In this document: positions 18,318 to 30,963 of the stretch, one piece after another
Numbering within the stretch: position 1 is the stretch's first letter
Layout: each line of letters opens with the position of its first letter
NCBI GenBank assembly: GCA_031270465.1
Contig: JAISXP010000176.1
Span: 1-57,830, forward strand
From: Tannerella sp.
GTDB taxonomy: Bacteria > Bacteroidota > Bacteroidia > Bacteroidales > Tannerellaceae
DNA length: 57,830 bases
Reading direction: 5' to 3'
Notes under the pieces: generated by a model
Told to the model about the DNA's origin: nothing
Database searches by the model: none
The model's input: only the letters and a program-made list of their open reading frames with translations
Made by a program: the position numbers and the translations under genes

Positions 18318-20503
18318 AGTACAAACGTTATTCTTATCGACTGATTGTGGCACTTATCATTTCGTCGTCCATGCTGAATGCGCAGGAAAAACCGTTGACA
18401 TTGCAGGAATTGATTCCCGGAGGGCGGAATTATGCCCGTTTTACGCCCCGCAACCTGCAACAGTTGCAGTGGTGTGGTGAAACATGCCTCTATGTGAGGG
18501 GCGACAGTCTGCTTGCCGTGATGCCTCCGGACACGTCGGAAAGAATCGTCTTTACACGACGCCAGTTGAGTGCCGTGCTGGAAGCCGGAGCATTGCCTGA
18601 ATTGGGGACAATGCCTGTTTTTTCGACGCCCGGCACACAGCGCAACATTTTGTCGTTTCAATACAAAAAACATCTGATACATTATGATATACAAGCCGGA
18701 GCCATTGTTGCCGACTATCCGCTGTCTCAAGCGTGGCAGCACCTCGAATTTTGCGAAGCGAACGGCTGTTATGCCTGTACGGAAAAAAATAATGTATACA
18801 TTCTTTCGCCCGACAGGGAGAACAAAACCGTAACGGCCGAAACGGACGAAGGCATCGTATGCGGCACATCTGTTCATCAGAATGAATTTGGCATTCACAA
18901 AGGACTTTTCTGGTCGCCCAAAGGGTCGGCTCTGGCTTTTTACCGTATGGACGAGCGGATGGTAACGGATTATCCGATTGTGGATATCGAAGCGCGCACG
19001 GCCAGGGCGAAACCATTCAAATATCCGATGGCAGGCATGAAGAGCCACGAAGTCACCGTTGGCGTGTATCGTCTGTCCGACGGGCATACCGTCCGCTTGA
19101 AAACAGGCGAGCCTAAAGATAAATACCTGACCAATATCGCATGGAGTCCTGACGAACAAAGTATTTATATTGCCGAGTTGAACCGCGATCAGAATGAATG
19201 TTGTCTGGTACGCTACAACGCCTCGACAGGCGAGAAGGAGGCAACGCTTTTTATCGAAAAAAACGACCGTTATGTAGAACCGCTGCTTCCCGTACTGTTC
19301 CTCCCAAACGACGCTTCCCGTTTCATCTGGCAGAGTAGACGCGACGGTTACAATCATCTCTATCTTTACGATGTTTCAGGACGGATGATACGGCAACTCA
19401 CATCGGGCAGGTGGGAGGTGACAAACGTACACGGCTTCGATACGAAGGGAATGAACGTTTTCCTTTCGTCGACGGCTCCCCATCCTGAAAAAGACGGCGA
19501 CGAAGGCAATCCTCTCGAGATTTATACATGGCAATTGAACATGAAAACGGGCAGGCAAACGTGTCTGCATACAAAATCCGGCATCCATCAGGCGCGCGTC
19601 AGTCCGTCGGGTCTGTATCTTATTGACCAGACCGTTTCGCCTCTGATTCCGCGGGATATTGATCTGGTCGACATAAAAAGGCAGCGCAGTATCAAGACGC
19701 TCCTGTCAGCTAAAAATCCGTTTGAAAAATACGAAATGCCTGTACTGGAAACGGGCGTGATTCTTGCGGCAGACGAAAAGACACCCCTGAACTATCGTAT
19801 GGCGTTGCCTCCCGGTTTGGACAGAACGAAGAAATATCCTGTGATAGTATATGTATATGGCGGTCCTCATGCGCAGATGGTCGGCGGAGGATGGATGAAC
19901 GGCATTGGCGGATGGGATTTGTACATGGCCAAACGGGGATACATCATGTTTACCATTGATGGACGAGGCTCGGCAAACCGGGGATTTGCCTTCGAAAGCA
20001 TCATCCACCGCCAGCTCGGCGTACACGAGATGGAAGACCAGATGAAGGGTATCGAATATCTGAAGTCACTGCCTTTCGTCGATGCCGAACGGATTGGCGT
20101 GCACGGATGGAGTTATGGCGGCTTCATGGCGACAAACCTGATACTCACCTATCCCGATGTTTTCAAGGTGGGCGTGGCCGGCGGCCCTGTCATCGACTGG
20201 CAACGATACGAAATCATGTATGGAGAGCGATACATGGACCATCCCGACGACAATAGTGAAGGGTACAAAAATGCGGATTTGCGCGAAAAAGCCGCCAGCC
20301 TGAAAGGGCAACTTCTGCTTATTCATGGAGATGAAGACCCTGTGGTCGTATGGCAGCACAGTCTTTCGTTTATAAAAGCCTGCATCAGTGCGGGGACTTA
20401 TCCCGACTATTTTGTCTATCCCGGACATAAGCACAATGTTACCGGCAGGGATCGACCGCATTTGTATGAAAAGATTACGCGCTATTTTGATACATATTTG
20501 TAA
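18314..20503 (+). CDS. Dipeptidyl peptidase IV (S9 prolyl oligopeptidase family)
   Basis: A 729-residue exported serine peptidase that removes X-Pro or X-Ala dipeptides from peptide N-termini. It has an N-terminal signal peptide (to about 23, cleavage after LNA or NAQ), a beta-propeller DPPIV_N domain at about 40-460, and an alpha/beta-hydrolase domain at about 480-729. The catalytic set is visible: Ser about 600 in GWSYGGF, Asp about 675 in HGDEDPV, His about 707 in GHKHNV. The length is typical of Bacteroidales enzymes used in periplasmic peptide feeding. Its ATG overlaps the methyltransferase TGA, so translation is probably coupled. Confidence 0.93.
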   Translation: MKYKRYSYRLIVALIISSSMLNAQEKPLTLQELIPGGRNYARFTPRNLQQLQWCGETCLYVRGDSLLAVMPPDTSERIVFTRRQLSAVLEAGALPELGTMPVFSTPGTQRNILSFQYKKHLIHYDIQAGAIVADYPLSQAWQHLEFCEANGCYACTEKNNVYILSPDRENKTVTAETDEGIVCGTSVHQNEFGIHKGLFWSPKGSALAFYRMDERMVTDYPIVDIEARTARAKPFKYPMAGMKSHEVTVGVYRLSDGHTVRLKTGEPKDKYLTNIAWSPDEQSIYIAELNRDQNECCLVRYNASTGEKEATLFIEKNDRYVEPLLPVLFLPNDASRFIWQSRRDGYNHLYLYDVSGRMIRQLTSGRWEVTNVHGFDTKGMNVFLSSTAPHPEKDGDEGNPLEIYTWQLNMKTGRQTCLHTKSGIHQARVSPSGLYLIDQTVSPLIPRDIDLVDIKRQRSIKTLLSAKNPFEKYEMPVLETGVILAADEKTPLNYRMALPPGLDRTKKYPVIVYVYGGPHAQMVGGGWMNGIGGWDLYMAKRGYIMFTIDGRGSANRGFAFESIIHRQLGVHEMEDQMKGIEYLKSLPFVDAERIGVHGWSYGGFMATNLILTYPDVFKVGVAGGPVIDWQRYEIMYGERYMDHPDDNSEGYKNADLREKAASLKGQLLLIHGDEDPVVVWQHSLSFIKACISAGTYPDYFVYPGHKHNVTGRDRPHLYEKITRYFDTYL

Positions 20504-20721
20504 GCCGTGAAATCTTGAATTTTGCATTTAGACCGTTCAAATATAATTAATTTAATTATAGCACGTTAGTGTCTTACGCAACTTGACCCGTCGGGAACGG
20601 CTATGTGCGAACAGAATAGTACGTTTTATTATTCAACGTTTGTCGATGGCAAACTTGTTTTGAAGAAATGATGAATTAATGCTGAAATGGATATTTTGGG
20701 TTAAATGCGTTTGTCCTGAAA

Positions 20722-20752
20722 TTTGGAATCTCAAATAAAATACCTATCTTTA
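20722..20752 (+). promoter_or_regulatory. Candidate promoter for the lactonase-reductase pair
   Basis: TTTG at 20722-20725 and TATCTTTA at 20745-20752, 19 bases apart, match the -33/-7 pattern with one mismatch in the last base. The first gene starts 20 bases later. The rest of the 269-base gap after the peptidase gene shows nothing recognisable. Confidence 0.5.
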
Positions 20753-20772
20753 CCCCCTAAAATTATCAATGT

Positions 20773-21672
20773 ATGGGCAGAACGGTATATTTTGTGGCGA
20801 ATTGGATTTTTATCGGAATACTTATGGCTAATTGTCAAGAAAATAAAAGTATTATTGCACATGGTGCGCAAGTGGAAAAACTGGCGGAAGGTTTTCGTTT
20901 TACCGAAGGCCCTGCAGTCGACATGGCCGGAAACGTCTATTTCACGGACCAGCCGAACAACATGATTCTGAAATGGTCGGTCGATGACAAACTGTCTACT
21001 TTCGGGACGAACATGGGGCGCGCCAACGGACTGTATTTCGACAGGGAAGGGAATCTGCTTTCGTGTTCCGACCTCGACAACGAGATTTGGCAAATCGACA
21101 TGAACGGCACCCACACCGTACTGGTTTCGGATTATGACGGGAAGAAACTGAACGGTCCCAACGATTTATGGGTGCGACCTGACGGTGGAATCTATTTTAC
21201 CGATCCGCTGTACGTTCGCGATTATTGGACGCGCAGTCCCGAAATGCAACAGACCGGAGAAGGAGTGTATTATTTGTCGCCCGACCGTAAACGATTGATT
21301 AAAGTGGCAGACGATTTGGAAAAACCCAACGGCATTATCGGCACACCGGACGGCAAACGGCTGTACGTCGCAGATATAAAAGCCAATAAAACGTATGTCT
21401 TTGATATACGGCCGGATGGTACGCTGACCGGGAAAAAGGCATTTGCTCCGTTAGGCTCTGACGGCATGACAATCGATAAAGCGGGCAACATATACCTGAC
21501 GGGACAGGGTGTGACGGTCTTCAGTTCCGAAGGCATGCAAATAGCGCATATTCCAGTTGATGCCAACTGGACGGCAAACGTTTGCTTCGGCGGAAGCGAT
21601 ATGAAAATGCTTTTTATCACCGCATCGCAATACCTGTACAGGATACGCATGAATGTCGAGGGCGCCAGATAG
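20773..21672 (+). CDS. SMP-30/gluconolactonase-like lipoprotein
   Basis: A 299-residue six-bladed beta-propeller of the SMP-30/gluconolactonase/LRE family, which hydrolyses sugar lactones with a single divalent metal. The N-terminus is a lipoprotein signal ending MANCQ. Family blocks in order: KLAEGFRFTEGPAVD, NVYFTDQPNN, LNGPNDLWVRPDGGIYFTDP, EKPNGIIGTPDGKRLYVAD and PLGSDGMTIDKAGNIYLT. The metal ligands expected in this family (Glu of TEGP, Asn of GPND, Asn of KPNG, Asp of SDGM) are present. It is followed closely by an aldo/keto reductase, suggesting sugar or lactone oxidation in the cell envelope. Confidence 0.88.
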   Translation: MGRTVYFVANWIFIGILMANCQENKSIIAHGAQVEKLAEGFRFTEGPAVDMAGNVYFTDQPNNMILKWSVDDKLSTFGTNMGRANGLYFDREGNLLSCSDLDNEIWQIDMNGTHTVLVSDYDGKKLNGPNDLWVRPDGGIYFTDPLYVRDYWTRSPEMQQTGEGVYYLSPDRKRLIKVADDLEKPNGIIGTPDGKRLYVADIKANKTYVFDIRPDGTLTGKKAFAPLGSDGMTIDKAGNIYLTGQGVTVFSSEGMQIAHIPVDANWTANVCFGGSDMKMLFITASQYLYRIRMNVEGAR

Positions 21673-21713
21673 AAGAATACGTTGAATATACATTAATATA
21701 TATACATGACATT

Positions 21714-22601
21714 ATGAACAGGCGTAAATTTATTAAAACAGGAGTGGCAGGCATGGCAACCATATCCATGCTGAAGGCAGGTAATATCGGTAACAACTTG
21801 TTTTTTATTGATGATGAGATTGTTGACAAAGTGAAGCTGGGCGAATCGGGGCTGACTGTCTCCCGCATTGCGATGGGTACAGGTACGCACGGCTCGAACA
21901 AATCTTCAGACCAGACGAAACTGGGAATGGATCAATTCGTGAAACTGGCGCATCACGCATACGAAAAAGGCATTCGCTTTTATGACATGGCTGATGGCTA
22001 TGGTTCTCAACCGTATGTAGGTAAGGCCATTAAAACGCTCCCGCGCGAAAACCTTACCCTGCTTTCCAAGATGTGGACTCACGAAGACGGCTCGGAAATA
22101 AACGAACCTGTCCGCCAGATCATCGACCGTTTCCGCAAGGAAGCAGATACGGACTACTTTGATATTCTACTGATGCACTGCCTGATGGATGGCAAGTGGC
22201 CGAAAAACCGCAAGCATTATATGGACGGTCTCTCGAAAGCAAAACAAGACGGCCTTGTGAAAGCCGTCGGTGTGTCGTGTCACAATTGGGATGCGCTCGT
22301 CGAAGCAGCAGAATCACCCTGGGTAGACGTGATTATGGCCCGTATCAATCCCTTCGGCACTTTGATGGACAATACGCCCGACGCCGTAAAGGAATTGCTC
22401 GGAAAAGCCCGGCGAAACGGAAAAGGCTTAATCGCCATGAAAGTGTTCGGCGAAGGAAAGCACGTGACGGACGGCGAACGCGAGCAATCGCTCAAGTTTA
22501 TTATTGAAGAAAGCAATGTACACTGCATGACGCTTGGAATGCCGTCGGAAACACAAATGGACGACGCCGTCGCGCGGGTGGTACGGCTGGCGAAGGCCTG
22601 A
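21714..22601 (+). CDS. Tat-exported aldo/keto reductase
   Basis: A 295-residue NADPH-type oxidoreductase. The ATG at 21714 was chosen because it begins a twin-arginine signal (MNRRKFIKTGVAGMATISML); an upstream in-frame ATG at 21582 lies inside the lactonase gene. The catalytic tetrad of the family is visible: Asp about 91 and Tyr about 96 in DMADGYG, Lys about 119 in LLSKMW, His about 155 in LLMHC. Export through Tat implies the cofactor is bound before transport. It lies 41 bases after the lactonase gene and is followed by a clear terminator. Confidence 0.88.
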   Translation: MNRRKFIKTGVAGMATISMLKAGNIGNNLFFIDDEIVDKVKLGESGLTVSRIAMGTGTHGSNKSSDQTKLGMDQFVKLAHHAYEKGIRFYDMADGYGSQPYVGKAIKTLPRENLTLLSKMWTHEDGSEINEPVRQIIDRFRKEADTDYFDILLMHCLMDGKWPKNRKHYMDGLSKAKQDGLVKAVGVSCHNWDALVEAAESPWVDVIMARINPFGTLMDNTPDAVKELLGKARRNGKGLIAMKVFGEGKHVTDGEREQSLKFIIEESNVHCMTLGMPSETQMDDAVARVVRLAKA

Positions 22602-22693
22602 TGCCTGTCGTCTTTCATTCGCCAAAAAAAACGTAAAATTACGGCCGGCTTTTAATCATTCGGATTAAATAGCTTAAATATAGCAAAATATAA

Positions 22694-22734
22694 AAGTTGC
22701 GAATTTGTAAAATAAAACAGTCCGCAACTTTTTT
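22694..22734 (+). terminator. Rho-independent terminator after the aldo/keto reductase
   Basis: AAGTTGCG at 22694-22701 pairs perfectly with CGCAACTT at 22723-22730, leaving a 21-base loop and a T run to 22734. It separates the lactonase-reductase unit from the ribosomal operon. Confidence 0.7.
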
Positions 22735-22800
22735 ATGCGCATGAAAAGCTCCTTTTTCGGCAAAAAAACAATCATTGCAAAATTTTTTTTACGTTCCCGC

Positions 22801-22830
22801 TTGTTTGTATAAAAAAAGTTCGTACCTTTG
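22801..22830 (+). promoter_or_regulatory. Promoter of the ribosomal superoperon
   Basis: TTG at 22801-22803 and TACCTTTG at 22823-22830 with 19 bases between match the Bacteroidetes vegetative consensus perfectly. The implied transcript starts near 22837, about 55 bases before rpsL, with an A-rich leader. It is the strongest promoter seen before the 18-kb run of ribosomal genes. Confidence 0.7.
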
Positions 22831-22890
22831 CATCCCAAAATATGAACATAAGAATTAAAACGAAGATAACGAAGATAAAAAAGTAGTAAG

Positions 22891-23304
22891 ATGCCTACAA
22901 TTCAACAGTTAGTAAGAAAAGGCAGAACCCGTCAGATAGTGAAGGGGAAGTCGCCGGCACTGGATTCATGTCCGCAAAGGCGTGGTGTATGCGTACGCGT
23001 ATACACGACTACGCCTAAAAAACCTAATTCCGCGATGCGAAAAGTCGCCCGTGTGCGCCTCACGAATCACAAGGAAGTGAACTCGTACATACCCGGAGAA
23101 GGTCATAACTTGCAGGAACACTCGATAGTGATGGTGCGCGGAGGTCGCGTGAAAGACCTGCCCGGTGTGCGTTACCATATCGTGCGAGGCACATTGGATA
23201 CGGCGGGAGTAGCCGGGCGTACGCAACGCCGATCGAAATACGGCGCCAAACGCCCGAAAGCAAACGCCCCTGCTGCTAAAGGTGCTGCCAAAGGTAAAAA
23301 ATAA
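22891..23304 (+). CDS. rpsL: 30S ribosomal protein uS12
   Basis: A 137-residue protein at the decoding centre of the small subunit. The N-terminus [11 protein letters not shown] and the loop [18 protein letters not shown] are diagnostic. The Lys residues whose mutation gives streptomycin resistance (KPNSA loop and [14 protein letters not shown]) are both wild type. The C-terminus carries a short Ala/Lys-rich tail ([12 protein letters not shown]). First gene of the operon; a 147-base gap follows before rpsG. Confidence 0.98.
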   Translation: MPTIQQLVRKGRTRQIVKGKSPALDSCPQRRGVCVRVYTTTPKKPNSAMRKVARVRLTNHKEVNSYIPGEGHNLQEHSIVMVRGGRVKDLPGVRYHIVRGTLDTAGVAGRTQRRSKYGAKRPKANAPAAKGAAKGKK

Positions 23305-23451
23305 CAGGTGTAACAAAGGAGAACAACAAAAAAAGAAGTAGTTTAATCGGTTTAAGTTATTTGGAAGCAAGGTTGAGTAAATGATTCGGAGGAATCGTTG
23401 AAGACAAAAGAAAGCAACAACCAAAGGACAAAAACAAAATTTTGAAAGCAA

Positions 23452-23928
23452 ATGAGAAAGTCAAAACCTAAAAAAAGACAGATCCTGCCGGATCCGGTCT
23501 ATGGTGATGTGCGGGTTACAAAGTTTGTAAACCATTTAATGTATGACGGAAAGAAAAATCTCTCGTACGATATTTTCTATTCCGCATTGGAAACCGTAAA
23601 GGCAAAACTGCCCAATGAAGAAAAAACGGCGCTGGAAATATGGAAAGCCGCGCTTGAGAATATAACTCCGCAGGTAGAAGTGAAATCGCGCCGTGTAGGC
23701 GGGGCCACTTTTCAGGTTCCGACTGAAATCCGTCCGGATCGCAAGGAGTCGGTTTCAATGAAAAATTTGATTTTGTATGCACGCAAGCGTGGCGGCAAAA
23801 CCATGTCGGACAAGTTGAGCGCCGAAATCCTCGACGCATACAACAATCAGGGTGGCGCATACAAACGTAAGGAAGAGATGCACCGTATGGCGGAAGCCAA
23901 CCGTGCATTTGCATACTTCCGGTTTTAA
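23452..23928 (+). CDS. rpsG: 30S ribosomal protein uS7
   Basis: A 158-residue primary binder of the 16S rRNA 3' domain, next to the E site. The start [50 protein letters not shown] and the final [15 protein letters not shown] are family blocks. uS7 is the classic autoregulator of the str operon; the 147-base gap before it is the place to look for such a site, but no clear structure was identified. Confidence 0.98.
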   Translation: MRKSKPKKRQILPDPVYGDVRVTKFVNHLMYDGKKNLSYDIFYSALETVKAKLPNEEKTALEIWKAALENITPQVEVKSRRVGGATFQVPTEIRPDRKESVSMKNLILYARKRGGKTMSDKLSAEILDAYNNQGGAYKRKEEMHRMAEANRAFAYFRF

Positions 23929-23952
23929 TTACGAAGGAGAGAAAAGAAATAT

Positions 23953-26079
<2,127 letters not shown>

Positions 26080-26095
26080 TTTAGAAATTAGCAAT

Positions 26096-26401
26096 ATGAG
26101 CCAGAAAATCAGAATTAAACTAAAGTCTTACGACTACAGTTTGGTGGATAAATCCTCCGAGAAAATCGTGAAGACGGTGAAGGCTACCGGTGCGGTGGTG
26201 AGCGGGCCGATCCCGTTGCCGACACACAAGCGAATTTTTACTGTAAACCGTGCGACGTTCGTAAACAAGAAATCGCGTGAACAATTCGAATTATGTGCAT
26301 ACAAACGACTGATTGATATTTACAGTTCGACAACGAAAACAGTAGACGCATTAATGAAACTGGAATTACCCAGCGGAGTAGAAGTAGAAATCAAAGTTTG
26401 A
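26096..26401 (+). CDS. rpsJ: 30S ribosomal protein uS10
   Basis: 101 residues; contains [21 protein letters not shown] and [16 protein letters not shown], the uS10 signature. Also the NusE component of antitermination complexes. It opens the S10 segment 16 bases after fusA. Confidence 0.98.
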   Translation: MSQKIRIKLKSYDYSLVDKSSEKIVKTVKATGAVVSGPIPLPTHKRIFTVNRATFVNKKSREQFELCAYKRLIDIYSSTTKTVDALMKLELPSGVEVEIKV

Positions 26402-26421
26402 AAAATTAAAAAAGAAGTGAA

Positions 26422-27039
26422 ATGCCAGGATTATTAGGAAAAAAAATCGGAATGACATCCGTTTTCAGTGCCGAGGGTAAAAATCTGCCATGCACTGTTA
26501 TCGAAGTAGGTCCTTGTGTGGTTACGCAAGTCAAGACAAAAGAAGATGACGGCTACGAAGCTCTTCAGTTGGGGTTTGTCGATAAAAAAGACAAACACAC
26601 GACGAAACCCGAAGCCGGCCATTTCAAAAAAGCAGGCGTTACCCCCAAGAGACACTTGGCCGAGTTCAAAAATTTTGAAACTGCATATAACCCCGGAGAC
26701 GTAATCAATGTGGATTATCTCTCGGACGCAGTATTTGTGGATGTGGTAGGCACATCCAAAGGAAAAGGATTTCAGGGCGTTGTCAAGCGCCACGGTTTTG
26801 GAGGCGTAGGAGAAAGTACCCACGGCCAGCACAACCGCCTTCGCGCCCCAGGCAGTGTGGGCGCATGTTCATACCCTGCCAAGATATTCAAAGGCACACG
26901 TATGGCAGGACAGATGGGCAATGAACGGGTAACCGTTCAAAACCTGCAGGTGATCAAAATATTACCCGAAAACAACCTCTTGCTGGTGAAAGGCTCTGTT
27001 CCCGGGGCGAAAGGTTCAATCTTATTAATTGAAAAGTAA
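26422..27039 (+). CDS. rplC: 50S ribosomal protein uL3
   Basis: 205 residues. [13 protein letters not shown] at the start and the loop [20 protein letters not shown] reaching to the peptidyl-transferase centre identify it. Its stop overlaps the rplD start by one base (TAATG), indicating coupled translation. Confidence 0.98.
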   Translation: MPGLLGKKIGMTSVFSAEGKNLPCTVIEVGPCVVTQVKTKEDDGYEALQLGFVDKKDKHTTKPEAGHFKKAGVTPKRHLAEFKNFETAYNPGDVINVDYLSDAVFVDVVGTSKGKGFQGVVKRHGFGGVGESTHGQHNRLRAPGSVGACSYPAKIFKGTRMAGQMGNERVTVQNLQVIKILPENNLLLVKGSVPGAKGSILLIEK

Positions 27040-27668
27040 TGGAACTGAATGTATTGAATATAAAAGGAGAAGATACCGGACGAACAATAACCCTGAATGA
27101 AGAGGTTTTTGGAATTGAGCCGAACGACCACGCTATCTATTTGGACGTGAAGCAATATATGGCCAACAAACGCCAGGGAACGCACAAGGCGAAAGAAAGA
27201 AGCGAAATGTCGGGAAGTACGCGCAAACTGATTCGTCAAAAAGGTGGTGGCGGCGCACGTCGCGGCGACATCAATTCGCCGGTACTGGTAGGCGGAGGCC
27301 GTGCGTTCGGCCCGAAACCGCGGGACTACAGTTTTAAACTGAACAAGAAGGTAAAAGCCCTTGCACGCAAGTCTGCGCTGTCTTACAAGGCAAAAGACAA
27401 TGCCATCGTCGTATTGGAAGATTTTACTTTCGAAACGCCGAAAACGAAAGATTTCGTAGCCATTGTCAAGAGTTTGAACCTCGACAACAGGAAAATGCTG
27501 CTCGTTTTGGCCGAAAACAACGACACTGTATATAAGTCAGCGCACAACCTGCAGAAAGCAAAAGTCGTGACGGCATCGGAACTGAACACCTATAAAGTGC
27601 TCGACGCTGCCAGCCTCGTGTTGACGGAAAGTTCCGTCGGATTGATTGAAAACTATTTTAAAGCATAA
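27039..27668 (+). CDS. rplD: 50S ribosomal protein uL4
   Basis: 209 residues. The extended loop with [20 protein letters not shown], which lines the exit tunnel and in many bacteria mediates S10-operon autocontrol, is intact; the conserved tunnel-tip residues look ordinary. One-base overlap with rplC; followed after 14 bases by rplW. Confidence 0.98.
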   Translation: MELNVLNIKGEDTGRTITLNEEVFGIEPNDHAIYLDVKQYMANKRQGTHKAKERSEMSGSTRKLIRQKGGGGARRGDINSPVLVGGGRAFGPKPRDYSFKLNKKVKALARKSALSYKAKDNAIVVLEDFTFETPKTKDFVAIVKSLNLDNRKMLLVLAENNDTVYKSAHNLQKAKVVTASELNTYKVLDAASLVLTESSVGLIENYFKA

Positions 27669-27672
27669 GGAG
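27667..27672 (+). promoter_or_regulatory. Shine-Dalgarno-like site before rplW
   Basis: AAGGAG 10 bases before the rplW ATG. Real Shine-Dalgarno motifs are uncommon in this phylum; three others occur in this operon (before fusA, rplF and rpmD). Confidence 0.45.
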
Positions 27673-27682
27673 AAACAGGAAT

Positions 27683-27976
27683 ATGGGAATTATTATTAAA
27701 CCGATTGTCACGGAGAAAATGACTATGATTACGGAAAAGAGACCGAATCGTTTTGGTTTTCGCGTTTCTCCCTCCGCCAACAAACTGGAGATAAAGAAAG
27801 CCGTCGAAGCCATATACAATGTAAGCGTAGTTGATGTCAATACGATGCGCTATTCGGGCAAGCGCAAAAGCCGCTATACGAAATCGGGCGTTATCAGCGG
27901 ACGGCAGGTTTCTTACAAAAAAGCAATTGTAACATTGAAAGAAGGCGAAGTCATAGACTTCTTCAGTAATATTTGA
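27683..27976 (+). CDS. rplW: 50S ribosomal protein uL23
   Basis: 97 residues; IIKPIVTEKMT, the central NKLEIKKAVEAIYNVSVVDVNTM and the C-terminal ITL-type strand are typical. It sits at the tunnel exit and docks trigger factor and SRP. Confidence 0.97.
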   Translation: MGIIIKPIVTEKMTMITEKRPNRFGFRVSPSANKLEIKKAVEAIYNVSVVDVNTMRYSGKRKSRYTKSGVISGRQVSYKKAIVTLKEGEVIDFFSNI

Positions 27977-27985
27977 TAAAGAAAA

Positions 27986-28810
27986 ATGGGAATACGTAAA
28001 TTAAAGCCCACAACACCGGGGCTGAGACACAAAGTTATTGGCACATTTGACCAAATCACGACAAGTACGCCGGAGAAATCGCTGGTAGTCGGTAAAAAAA
28101 GTTCCGGAGGACGAAACAACACCGGAAAGATGACCGTACGCTACCTTGGCGGCGGACACAAACAAAGGTACAGACTCATTGATTTCAAGCGGAATAAAGA
28201 CGGCGTTCCTGCGACTGTCAAGACCATCGAGTATGACCCGAACCGTACGTCGCGCATCGCGCTGCTGTATTATGCCGATGGAGCAAAAAGCTATATCGTC
28301 GCGCCCAACGGGCTGGAAGTCGGCCAGACAGTAATGTCAGGCAAAGATGCCGCCCCTGAAATAGGCAACAGCCTGCCGATGCAGAATATCCCCGTAGGTA
28401 CGATTATTCACAACATCGAGTTGCGTCCCGGACAGGGTGCCAAACTGGTACGTTCGGCCGGCGCATTCGCACAGCTGACTTCGCGGGAAGGCAATTATGC
28501 CGTCATCAAGATGCCCTCGGGCGAAATTCGCAAAATCCTGTCGATCTGCAAGGCAACGATTGGCAGCGTGGGCAATTCCGACCATGCACTCGAAAAATCG
28601 GGTAAAGCAGGACGTTCGAGGTGGCTGGGACGTCGTCCCCGCAATCGCGGCGTTGTGATGAATCCGGTCGATCACCCGATGGGCGGAGGCGAAGGACGCG
28701 CGTCAGGCGGACATCCCCGTTCACGCAAAGGGTTGTATGCTAAAGGGCTGAAAACAAGAGCTCCGAAGAAACATTCTTCCAGGTACATAATTGAAAGAAG
28801 GAAAAAATAA
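27986..28810 (+). CDS. rplB: 50S ribosomal protein uL2
   Basis: 274 residues, full length. Start [16 protein letters not shown], central [19 protein letters not shown], and the C-terminal [20 protein letters not shown] that holds the conserved His near the peptidyl-transferase centre. Confidence 0.98.
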   Translation: MGIRKLKPTTPGLRHKVIGTFDQITTSTPEKSLVVGKKSSGGRNNTGKMTVRYLGGGHKQRYRLIDFKRNKDGVPATVKTIEYDPNRTSRIALLYYADGAKSYIVAPNGLEVGQTVMSGKDAAPEIGNSLPMQNIPVGTIIHNIELRPGQGAKLVRSAGAFAQLTSREGNYAVIKMPSGEIRKILSICKATIGSVGNSDHALEKSGKAGRSRWLGRRPRNRGVVMNPVDHPMGGGEGRASGGHPRSRKGLYAKGLKTRAPKKHSSRYIIERRKK

Positions 28811-28826
28811 TCTTAATTAAAACACT

Positions 28827-29093
28827 ATGAGTCGTTCGTTAAAAAAAGGTCCGTATATCAATGTGAAGCTGGAAAAGAAGATTTTGGCAATGAATGATGC
28901 CGGAAAGAAAAGCGTCATCAAGACGTGGGCGAGAGCATCCATGATTTCTCCCGATTTCGTCGGACATACGATTGCAGTTCATAACGGCAATAAATTCATA
29001 CCTGTATTTATTACCGAAAATATGGTAGGTCACAAGCTGGGCGAATTTTCTCCCACGCGTATTTTCCGGGGACATGCAGGAAATAGAAAATAA
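28827..29093 (+). CDS. rpsS: 30S ribosomal protein uS19
   Basis: 88 residues; [39 protein letters not shown] and [16 protein letters not shown] are diagnostic. It binds the head of the 30S subunit with uS13. Confidence 0.98.
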   Translation: MSRSLKKGPYINVKLEKKILAMNDAGKKSVIKTWARASMISPDFVGHTIAVHNGNKFIPVFITENMVGHKLGEFSPTRIFRGHAGNRK

Positions 29094-29111
29094 GAAATAA
29101 AAAGCATAAAT

Positions 29112-29534
29112 ATGGGTAAAAGAAAGAAAATATCAGCAGAAGAAATAAAAGATGCCCGAAAATCCGTCTATTTTGCAAAATTGCGGAACGTGCCTACTTC
29201 GCCGCGCAAGATGCGTCTGGTGATAGATATGATTCGCGGAATGGAAGTCTTCAGAGCTTTGGGCGTCTTGAAATTTTCAAACAAGGAAGCTGCTGCGCGA
29301 GTGGAAAAACTGCTTCGTTCGGCTATCTCCAATTGGGAGCAAAAGAATGAACGCAAAGCGGAAAGCGGAGAATTGTTCGTCTCGCTGGTGTGTGTGGATT
29401 GCGCCACGACATTGAAACGCATGCGTCCCGCACCTCAAGGACGAGGATACAGGATTCGCAAACGCTCGAATCATGTCACCTTGTTTGTCGATACACAGAA
29501 GAAGAATAATGTTGCAGTTGAAAGTCAAAATTAA
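29112..29534 (+). CDS. rplV: 50S ribosomal protein uL22
   Basis: 140 residues, with [20 protein letters not shown] at the start and the beta-hairpin tip region [20 protein letters not shown] lining the exit tunnel (macrolide site, ordinary sequence). rpsC follows after five bases. Confidence 0.98.
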   Translation: MGKRKKISAEEIKDARKSVYFAKLRNVPTSPRKMRLVIDMIRGMEVFRALGVLKFSNKEAAARVEKLLRSAISNWEQKNERKAESGELFVSLVCVDCATTLKRMRPAPQGRGYRIRKRSNHVTLFVDTQKKNNVAVESQN

Positions 29535-29539
29535 TACAG

Positions 29540-30289
29540 ATGGGACAAAAAGTTAATCCGATTAGTAATCGTTTGGGAATCATCAGAGGCTGGGATTCCA
29601 ACTGGTATGGCGGCAATAATTATGGCGACACATTGCTGGAGGATTGCAAAATCCGAAAATATCTGAACGCCCGTCTGGCAAAGGCCAGTGTATCGCGCAT
29701 AGTGATTGAGCGGACATTGAAGTTGATAACAATCACAATATGCACCTCGCGCCCGGGTTTCATCATCGGCAAAGCCGGTGCGGAAGTGGACAAACTGAAG
29801 GAAGAATTGAAGAAAATAACCGACAAGGAAGTACAAATCAATATCTTCGAAATCAAGCGTCCGGAATTGGACGCCGTGATTGTGGCAACCAACATTGCCC
29901 GTCAGTTGGAAGGAAAAATCGCTTACCGGCGCGCTGTGAAGATGGCTATCGCATCGACCATGCGCATGGGCGCGGAAGGCATCAAGATACAGGTATCCGG
30001 CCGTCTGAACGGCGCTGAAATGGCACGTTCGGAAATGTACAAGGAAGGACGTACGCCGCTGCATACATTCCGCGCCGACATCGACTATGCGCTGGCTGAA
30101 GCGCTGACTAAAGTCGGCCTGCTCGGAATAAAAGTGTGGATATGCCGGGGCGAAGTATATGGCAAGAAAGACCTTGTGCCCTCGTTCTCAAGTTCGAAAG
30201 ACTTCGGTCGCCGAGGAAGCGGCAACAGCGAAAACATGCCGGGCGGCGGACGGGAAAAAGGATTTAAAAGAAAAAAATCGAATCGTTAA
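29540..30289 (+). CDS. rpsC: 30S ribosomal protein uS3
   Basis: 249 residues. [17 protein letters not shown] at the start, the KH motif [16 protein letters not shown], and [18 protein letters not shown] in the C-terminal domain. The tail is Gly/Lys-rich ([15 protein letters not shown]). Part of the mRNA entry channel helicase. Confidence 0.98.
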   Translation: MGQKVNPISNRLGIIRGWDSNWYGGNNYGDTLLEDCKIRKYLNARLAKASVSRIVIERTLKLITITICTSRPGFIIGKAGAEVDKLKEELKKITDKEVQINIFEIKRPELDAVIVATNIARQLEGKIAYRRAVKMAIASTMRMGAEGIKIQVSGRLNGAEMARSEMYKEGRTPLHTFRADIDYALAEALTKVGLLGIKVWICRGEVYGKKDLVPSFSSSKDFGRRGSGNSENMPGGGREKGFKRKKSNR

Positions 30290-30312
30290 ACCAATAAAAC
30301 AGGCAAACAGTC

Positions 30313-30747
30313 ATGTTACAACCTAAGAAAACAAAATTTAGAAGACAACAGAAAGGCCGCCTGAAAGGCTTTGCTCAACGTGGAAACCAATTGGCTTTCG
30401 GTTCGTTCGGCATCAAGTCTTTGCAGTATAAATGGATTACAGGCCGCCAAATTGAGGCTGCGCGTATCGCCGTAACACGTCACATGCAACGGCAAGGTCA
30501 GGTTTGGGTGCGAATTTTTCCCGACAAACCGATTACACGTAAACCGGCTGACGTACGTATGGGTAAAGGTAAAGGAAATCCGGAAGGTTTCGTAGCGCCT
30601 GTATCCCCGGGACGTCTTATTTTTGAAATAGAAGGAGTATCATTCGATGTCGCAAAGGAAGCACTGCGCCTGGCTGCACAGAAACTTCCCGTTACAACCA
30701 AATTCGTTGTACGGCGCGATTACGACATGCAGAATCAAAATTTGTAA
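30313..30747 (+). CDS. rplP: 50S ribosomal protein uL16
   Basis: 144 residues; [36 protein letters not shown] and [16 protein letters not shown] are family blocks. The Arg in [17 protein letters not shown] that is often hydroxylated is present. Confidence 0.98.
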   Translation: MLQPKKTKFRRQQKGRLKGFAQRGNQLAFGSFGIKSLQYKWITGRQIEAARIAVTRHMQRQGQVWVRIFPDKPITRKPADVRMGKGKGNPEGFVAPVSPGRLIFEIEGVSFDVAKEALRLAAQKLPVTTKFVVRRDYDMQNQNL

Positions 30748-30753
30748 GAGGTT

Positions 30754-30963
30754 ATGAAAATTAAGGAAGTAAGAGAATTAAGCACCAAAGAACTGGAAGA
30801 AAGGATCGAGGCTGAAGAAGCGTCATTGACACTGAAAAAGATCAATCACAGCATTTCGCCACTGGATAATCCTATGCAAATCAGGCAACAGCGCAAAACG
30901 ATAGCCCGGTTAAAAACTGAGTTGAGTCAACGGTTACAAATCAGCAAAAAACATTTAGCATGA
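30754..30963 (+). CDS. rpmC: 50S ribosomal protein uL29
   Basis: 69 residues, two-helix protein near the tunnel exit. [17 protein letters not shown] and the basic [17 protein letters not shown] fit the family. Its TGA overlaps an ATGATG that begins rpsQ. Confidence 0.96.
   Translation: MKIKEVRELSTKELEERIEAEEASLTLKKINHSISPLDNPMQIRQQRKTIARLKTELSQRLQISKKHLA

Noticed and set aside
17827-18480. Plus-strand ORF of 217 codons in another frame
   Set aside because: Open only because the 42-bp repeat lacks stops in any frame; it runs into the peptidase gene.
20504-20720. Possible tRNA or small RNA after the peptidase gene
   Set aside because: No cloverleaf or terminator could be drawn.
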